A stretch of DNA of 64,000 bases, taken from NCBI GenBank assembly GCA_030530865.1, contig JAUMUC010000002.1, positions 62,001-126,000 of the forward strand, in the 5' to 3' direction. Positions 59,276 to 64,000 of the stretch are shown piece after piece. The first letter of the stretch is position 1, and every line of letters starts with the position of its first letter. The notes beneath the pieces were generated by a model that saw only the letters and a program-made list of their open reading frames with translations, ran no database searches and had not been told where the DNA came from. Both the position numbers and the translations under genes were made by a program. This DNA is from Lactobacillus sp. GTDB taxonomy: Bacteria > Bacillota > Bacilli > Lactobacillales > Lactobacillaceae.

Positions 59276-59987
59276 GTTCTGACTTAATCTCAGTTAAAAG
59301 TTCTTTTTCTTCATCAGTCATTGCACGATTTTCTAATAAATCTGGTCGATGCAATAAGGTTGCTTTCAAGGCTTCTTTTAGTCGCCAACGAGCAATATTT
59401 GCATGGTGTCCACTCATCAAAACCTCAGGAACTTTTTTACCTTCAAATTCTGCTGGCCGAGTGTATTGCGGATATTCCAATAAACCGTCAGCAAAGGACT
59501 CTTCTTCGGTACTTGCAAAGTTACCTAAAATTCCTGGGATTAAGCGAACTGTAGCATCAATCATGCTCATGGTAGGCAATTCACCGCCAGTTAAGACATA
59601 ATCACCAATTGAAACTACTTCATCGGCTAAATCATAAACTCTTTGATCAAAACCTTCATAGTGACCGCAAATAAAAGTTAAATTTTCTTCAGTCGAAAAC
59701 CTTTTGGCCATCGCTTGATCAAAAGTCTTACCTTGTGGAGCGGTAATAATTACCTTGCCTTTGTTTTCTAGCGAATCAAGGGCTTTTTTAATTGGCATGA
59801 TTTGTAAAACCATCCCAGCTCCCCCACCATATGGCGTGTCATCGACATGATGATGCACATCAGTAGTAAAATCGCGAAAGTTAACCAAATTTAAGTCCCA
59901 CTTTTTATCTTCTAAAGCTCTACCTAGCAATGAAGTTTCAAGTGGTTTAAACATATCAGGGAAAAGCGTTAAAACATTAATCTTCAT
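59268..59987 (-). CDS. trmD: tRNA (guanine(37)-N1)-methyltransferase
   Basis: Methylates G37 next to the anticodon and so prevents frameshifting. Trefoil-knot (SPOUT) methyltransferase of 239 residues, with INVLTLFPDMFKPLE, ICGHYEGFDQRV and SIGDYVLTGGELPT. Start set at MKINVLTL (59987), which overlaps the rimM end by 11 bases; a longer frame to 60002 is possible but unlikely. Confidence 0.97.
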   Translation of the reverse strand: MKINVLTLFPDMFKPLETSLLGRALEDKKWDLNLVNFRDFTTDVHHHVDDTPYGGGAGMVLQIMPIKKALDSLENKGKVIITAPQGKTFDQAMAKRFSTEENLTFICGHYEGFDQRVYDLADEVVSIGDYVLTGGELPTMSMIDATVRLIPGILGNFASTEEESFADGLLEYPQYTRPAEFEGKKVPEVLMSGHHANIARWRLKEALKATLLHRPDLLENRAMTDEEKELLTEIKSELD

Positions 59988-60489
59988 TACGCATACCCTC
60001 AAGCAAAGTTACTCTAACTTCGCCATTTTCTAAATCAACTGCTTTAACGAAATTAGGTACGTATGGCATCCAGAATTTCTTGCCATTTGATTCAGTAACT
60101 TCCCAGATATCATTAGCACCAGGCTGCTCAATATTTGAAACCTTGCCAATTTCTTCGCCAGAATCGTCATCAACGACCTTTAAGCCAATGATTTGGTTAA
60201 AGTAAAAGACACCTTCAGGCAATTCGGCTCTTTGATCACTACTTACAACCAGAATTTGGCCTCGCAATTTTTCAGCTTGATCAATATCAGCAACTTCTTC
60301 AAATTGTAGTAAATAAAAATTCTTAAATGGTCGACTTTGAGCCACTGTTAATACTTGATCGGTGCCTTTAACTTGCAATTCTTGTCCAACTTTAAAGCGG
60401 TCTTCAGGGAAATCAGTAATGATTTGAACTTTTACCTCACCGTTTAAACCATGAGTTGTCAATACTTTGCAAACATCAAAAAATTCCAT
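59977..60489 (-). CDS. rimM: Ribosome maturation factor RimM
   Basis: 16S rRNA processing factor that binds S19. 170 residues: N-terminal RimM barrel (VLTTHGLNGEVKV) and a PRC barrel with WEVTESNGKKFWMPYVPNFVKAVD. Between rpsP and trmD; a KH-domain gene often found here in other Firmicutes is absent. Confidence 0.96.
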   Translation of the reverse strand: MEFFDVCKVLTTHGLNGEVKVQIITDFPEDRFKVGQELQVKGTDQVLTVAQSRPFKNFYLLQFEEVADIDQAEKLRGQILVVSSDQRAELPEGVFYFNQIIGLKVVDDDSGEEIGKVSNIEQPGANDIWEVTESNGKKFWMPYVPNFVKAVDLENGEVRVTLLEGMRNED

Positions 60490-60504
60490 CTTAACTCCTA
60501 TAAC

Positions 60505-60537
60505 AAAAAAGTTTGAAGCAGAACTTCAAACTTTAAA
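60505..60537 (-). terminator. Hairpin between rpsP and rimM
   Basis: Perfect 11-base arms AAAGTTTGAAG (60508-60518) and CTTCAAACTTT (60524-60534) with six T on the minus strand; probably a partial terminator that reduces rimM and trmD relative to S16. Confidence 0.75.
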
Positions 60538-60542
60538 GCATA

Positions 60543-60815
60543 TTACTTCTTGTACTTTGCATCGTGAAGCTTAGCCATAAGACCAGCACCTGAAAGCAAT
60601 GAACGAACAGTATCTGAAGGTTGAGCACCCTTTTGTAACCATTCGAAAATCTTTTCTTCATCAAGCTTCAATTCCTTAGGATCTGAAACTGGGTTGTAGT
60701 AACCAACTTGTTCGATGAAACGACCATCACGTGGTGCACGTGAATCTGCTACTACGATACGGTAAAATGGCTTTCTCTTGGCACCACCACGGTGCATACG
60801 AATTTTAACTGACAT
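60543..60815 (-). CDS. rpsP: 30S ribosomal protein S16
   Basis: Early-binding ribosomal protein. 90 residues with [24 protein letters not shown] and [12 protein letters not shown]. It has a good promoter upstream and begins the rpsP-rimM-trmD unit. Confidence 0.97.
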   Translation of the reverse strand: MSVKIRMHRGGAKRKPFYRIVVADSRAPRDGRFIEQVGYYNPVSDPKELKLDEEKIFEWLQKGAQPSDTVRSLLSGAGLMAKLHDAKYKK

Positions 60816-60847
60816 AGATTAAATTCCTCCTAAAAATTACAAATAAT

Positions 60848-60876
60848 AATATATCATAGCTCCAAAAACTTGTAAA
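60848..60876 (-). promoter_or_regulatory. Promoter of rpsP
   Basis: TTTACA (60876-60871), 17-base spacer and TATATT (60853-60848) on the minus strand. Confidence 0.75.
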
Positions 60877-60895
60877 GCATTTTTGCATTACAAAA

Positions 60896-62323
60896 TTAAG
60901 AATGATATCTCTTCATATTCTTTAGACGTTTCTTCTTATTCTTCTTAAAGCGTTTGTTCATTGAACGCATTGCCATTTTTGCCATTGGCGAATCCATTCC
61001 TGGCAAGTTACCTAGCCCCTTCAAGTTACCTTTAGAAACTTTACTCATCATATCGCGGGCTTGCTTAAATTGCTTAATCATGCGGTTAACTTCGACAATA
61101 GCAATACCAGAACCTGCTGCGATTCTACGACGACGGCTTGGAGAAAGTAGTTCTGGATCCATTCTTTCTTCAGGTGTCATTGAGTAAACAATTGCTTTAG
61201 TATGAGTAATTTGCTTAGGATCAGGGGTAAAGTTTTGCAATTGAGGGTTATTTGCCAAACCTGGAATCATTTTCATGATTTGATCAAGCGGACCCATTTT
61301 TTGCACTTGTTCAAGTTGATCGATGAAATCATTGAAGTCAAAAGTATTTTCACGCATCTTTTCAGCCATCTTTTCGGCTTCTTGTGCGTCATATTCTTGA
61401 CTTGCCTTTTCAATCAAAGTCAACATGTCACCCATACCCAAGATTCTTGAGGCCATCCGGTCTGGGTGGAAAGGTTCAAGGGCAGATAACTTTTCACCTT
61501 CACCAGTGAAAAGAATTGGCTTACCGGTCACACTTCTAATTGACAAGGCAGCACCACCACGAGTGTCACCATCAAGCTTAGTCAAAATTACCCCGGTAAC
61601 ATCAAGACGATCGTTAAAAGTCTTGGCAACATCAGCTGCTACTTGACCGGTCATTGCATCAACTACCAGCAAAATATTGTCAGGATGAGCAATAGCTTTC
61701 ACGTCTTCAAGTTCAGTCATCAAAGCTTCATCAATTTCCAAACGACCAGCGGTATCGATAATCACATAGTCGTTCTTCTTTTCGTTAGATAGTGCTAAAC
61801 CTTCCTTAACGATTTCTTGAACAGTTGCATTGTCCTTTTTGAAAACTGGAACATCAACTTGTTGACCAATAGTTACTAATTGATCTACGGCAGCTGGACG
61901 GTAAATATCACCAGCAATTAACAACGGACGGGCTTGTTCTTTTTGCTTTAAGTAAGTCGCTAACTTACCTACAGTGGTAGTTTTACCAGTACCTTGCAAA
62001 CCGACCATTAAAATAATCGTTGGAATCTTTGGTGATTTAACTAAGGTAGCAGTTTCTTCACCCATCATTTTGGTCAATTCGTCATTAACAATTTTAATAA
62101 CTTGTTGACCTGGTGTAAGTGAACCTTGAACTTCTTGTCCAAGAGCTCTTTCTTTAATCTTTTTGATGAAATCTTTTACTACACGGAAATTAACGTCAGC
62201 TTCTAGGAGAGCTAATCGAATTTCCCGGCTGGCAGTATTGATATCATCTTCGGAAATCTTACCTTTACCGGTTAGATTCTTTAATGCTTTTTGAATTCTT
62301 TCGCTTAAACTTTCGAAAGCCAT
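60896..62323 (-). CDS. ffh: Signal recognition particle protein Ffh
   Basis: GTPase that delivers ribosomes with membrane-protein chains to FtsY. 475 residues: N and G domains with VGLQGTGKTTTVGK, DTAGRLEIDEALM and TKLDGDTRGG, then a Met-rich M domain (about 300-450) ending in KKNKKKRLKNMKRYHS. Two bases after ylxM. Confidence 0.97.
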   Translation of the reverse strand: MAFESLSERIQKALKNLTGKGKISEDDINTASREIRLALLEADVNFRVVKDFIKKIKERALGQEVQGSLTPGQQVIKIVNDELTKMMGEETATLVKSPKIPTIILMVGLQGTGKTTTVGKLATYLKQKEQARPLLIAGDIYRPAAVDQLVTIGQQVDVPVFKKDNATVQEIVKEGLALSNEKKNDYVIIDTAGRLEIDEALMTELEDVKAIAHPDNILLVVDAMTGQVAADVAKTFNDRLDVTGVILTKLDGDTRGGAALSIRSVTGKPILFTGEGEKLSALEPFHPDRMASRILGMGDMLTLIEKASQEYDAQEAEKMAEKMRENTFDFNDFIDQLEQVQKMGPLDQIMKMIPGLANNPQLQNFTPDPKQITHTKAIVYSMTPEERMDPELLSPSRRRRIAAGSGIAIVEVNRMIKQFKQARDMMSKVSKGNLKGLGNLPGMDSPMAKMAMRSMNKRFKKNKKKRLKNMKRYHS

Positions 62324-62325
62324 AC

Positions 62326-62655
62326 TTAGTCTCCTCTTACTATTTTTTGAATCTTAGCTAATTGCACTTTAATAGCGTCTAAATCATCACTTTTTTCAGC
62401 TTCTTCAGCTAATTGATCAATTTTGGTTAAGTCGGAATAAAAATGAAGTTTCGCTTCAAATTTTTCAAGTAACTTAGCCGTTTTCTTAATATTATCATAC
62501 ACTGCTTGCCGAGAAACTTGAAAATTATCAGCAATTTCAGTCAAACCAAGATCATCATAATAATAACTTTCACAATATTTTTGTTGTGATTTTGTCAATA
62601 ATGATCCGTAATATGAATACAGATTAGCCAAGCGTTCAGTTTTGGTTAATTCCAT
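62326..62655 (-). CDS. ylxM: YlxM family DNA-binding protein
   Basis: Small helix-turn-helix protein that precedes ffh in most low-GC Gram-positives and is linked to the SRP pathway. 109 residues with ANLYSYYGSLLTKSQQKYCESYYYDDLGLTEIADNFQVSRQAVYDNIKK. Its role is not settled. Confidence 0.93.
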   Translation of the reverse strand: MELTKTERLANLYSYYGSLLTKSQQKYCESYYYDDLGLTEIADNFQVSRQAVYDNIKKTAKLLEKFEAKLHFYSDLTKIDQLAEEAEKSDDLDAIKVQLAKIQKIVRGD

Positions 62656-62666
62656 AATTGCCTCTT

Positions 62667-64000
62667 TTATAAGTTAGCATCCATGTTGAAAGTCAACTTA
62701 CTCATCTTAATTGATTCGGTCAACATTTGACCCCAGAGTTCTTCAGCAGCTTTTCTAGTTGCATCGACTGTCTTATCGTTTTCTTTAGTCAAAAAGTCGG
62801 TCAATTCTGCACCAGATAAGTTGGCAGAAGCCTTGGTGATTTCAGCCACCCGACTTCTGTGATAACGACGCATTTCAATTAAGAAATCTGTATCAAGTTG
62901 CACAAATTGAGGATAGTGACTTTCAACTAATGCAGCTAGTGACTTGTAGAACCACCAAGCATCACTTTGACGGAATGACAATTGAGTATCCTTAAAGCTA
63001 GCTGGCGTATCGTTCATATTTGCAAAGAATGGAATGAATGGTGTGAAAGTTGGTCCACCAATACATAGCCAGAAAATTGCTGCTCGATCTTCTGGGACAT
63101 CGTTTCTAATTTGCAAAATGTGAGAATTTTGGGTTCTGTTCAAACCAATTGGACGATAACGATGCTTTTCTTCTTCAGTACCTTTTCCGTATGGATCAAA
63201 AGGTGTTTCGTTGTAATGACTGCCCAAAACATATTCCAAATCATCTGGGGTCAATAAACGGTTAGCTTTGCGAATAAATGGTACTTCACCATCTTCAGGA
63301 TCTTGTTCAATTTCTGGATTGAAGAATTTTTGAGCAAACCAAACCCGTGGAGTGTTATAGTGACGGTCTTTTTCATTGCAAGTACCAAAAATGTGACGGA
63401 AGTTGAAACCTTCAGGGTTCATGTTCAAATGATGTTCGGCAACGAATTCTTGAATGCCTTCACTATACATGAAGTTGTCATGATCATTAAAGTCTACTTC
63501 TTGAATTGACACACGGTTAGCAGCAACTGCATAGCAATCATCAGGGATTCGTTGAGCAACCCAGTGGTGACCAGTCACAATTTCCATGTACCAAACTTCA
63601 TCTTTATCAGAGAAAAGCACACTGTTACCGGCTGCAGAACCATATTTTTTAATCAAACTACCAAGACGGCGAATTCCATCTCGAGCACTATCAATGTAAG
63701 GTGCAACCGCATTTTGCATACAGTCTTCATCTAAACCATCTTTAACTAATGGATCAAATGCTAAAGTACGTTCATTACCATAAGTTGATTCGGTACATGA
63801 CATGGCCACATTCTTTTCGTTAATGCCACTTTCTTCATAGTAACCAAATTTCTTGTAATCAACGTTTGGTACAGCTTGAGTGCGGTAACCATTAGCAGGC
63901 AATTCCATTTCGAACTTGTTGAGCCAACTCTTGAGCATCTTGCCAGGTTCGTTTTGATATGCTTCCTTGATAACGAATTTTTGCGGATTAATTGGCAAAA
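62667..64000 (-). CDS. pepD: C69 family dipeptidase, partial (N-terminus off window)
   Basis: Cytoplasmic dipeptidase of the Ntn-hydrolase superfamily. 444 or more residues are visible: FVIKEAYQ, MSCTESTYGNERTLAFDP, EVWYMEIVTGHHWVAQRIPDD, and late SDAWWFYKSLAALVES. The short N-terminal stretch with the catalytic cysteine lies beyond the right edge; the TTG at 63998 is not the true start. It occupies the place before ylxM where ftsY is found in many relatives. Confidence 0.9.
   Translation of the reverse strand, partial: LPINPQKFVIKEAYQNEPGKMLKSWLNKFEMELPANGYRTQAVPNVDYKKFGYYEESGINEKNVAMSCTESTYGNERTLAFDPLVKDGLDEDCMQNAVAPYIDSARDGIRRLGSLIKKYGSAAGNSVLFSDKDEVWYMEIVTGHHWVAQRIPDDCYAVAANRVSIQEVDFNDHDNFMYSEGIQEFVAEHHLNMNPEGFNFRHIFGTCNEKDRHYNTPRVWFAQKFFNPEIEQDPEDGEVPFIRKANRLLTPDDLEYVLGSHYNETPFDPYGKGTEEEKHRYRPIGLNRTQNSHILQIRNDVPEDRAAIFWLCIGGPTFTPFIPFFANMNDTPASFKDTQLSFRQSDAWWFYKSLAALVESHYPQFVQLDTDFLIEMRRYHRSRVAEITKASANLSGAELTDFLTKENDKTVDATRKAAEELWGQMLTESIKMSKLTFNMDANL

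Noticed and set aside
61202..61646. Plus-strand frames opposite ffh
   Set aside because: Shadows of the ffh coding frame with no start signals.

Overview
The window is a piece of a low-GC Gram-positive chromosome, almost certainly a Lactobacillus (Lactobacillaceae, probably the L. delbrueckii/acidophilus branch). The evidence is the protein family content, the T-box leaders on hisS and met genes, the CIRCE-controlled hrcA-grpE-dnaK-dnaJ operon, PolC, a Rel with RFKD motif, and the Firmicutes-type gene orders. No species name can be fixed from sequence alone. Most genes are on the minus strand, are tightly packed and are housekeeping. I see no prophage, insertion sequence, CRISPR array or rRNA.

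Layout. 1-5571: hisS (runs off the left edge) behind a T-box, then dtd, rel and prmA, with divergent ebsC. 5589-9900: a ThrE-type exporter and the metQ-metN-metI methionine importer behind a Met T-box. 9910-13435: folA, thyA, an amino acid permease and an M23 peptidase. 13530-15094: tRNA-Ser(CGA), a PAP2 phosphatase and DegV. 15202-20465, plus strand: enolase, a P-type ATPase and a second amino acid permease. 20508-25860: apt, recJ, sortase A and lepA. 25940-30598: dnaJ, dnaK, grpE and hrcA with two CIRCE-like sites. 30654-31862: an AT-rich orphan membrane gene broken by an in-frame TGA. 31863-38840: ribF, truB, rbfA, infB, L7Ae-like, ylxR, nusA, rimP. 38952-50818: polC, proS, rseP, cdsA, uppS, frr, pyrH, then tsf and rpsB with a structured leader. 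50966-52670: a methyltransferase/GIY-YIG fusion divergent from plsC. 52695-58764: a heterodimeric ABC exporter pair, coaBC, yneF, ynzC and divergent lexA. 58813-64000: rplS, trmD, rimM, rpsP, ffh, ylxM and a C69 dipeptidase cut by the right edge.

The genes mostly serve translation (initiation, elongation, recycling, tRNA charging and proofreading, ribosome maturation), the membrane and envelope (undecaprenyl phosphate synthesis, CDP-diacylglycerol, SRP, sortase), stress (HrcA, LexA, Rel) and amino acid uptake.

The most interesting non-routine points are: the broken orphan gene with a palindrome-rich control region, sitting between two conserved operons; a GACAC specifier in the hisS T-box that holds both an Asp and a His codon; a second degenerate CIRCE overlapping the hrcA promoter; a structured rpsB leader; the methyltransferase/GIY-YIG fusion; and a MetQ without any cysteine. 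I found no convincing new multi-gene system.
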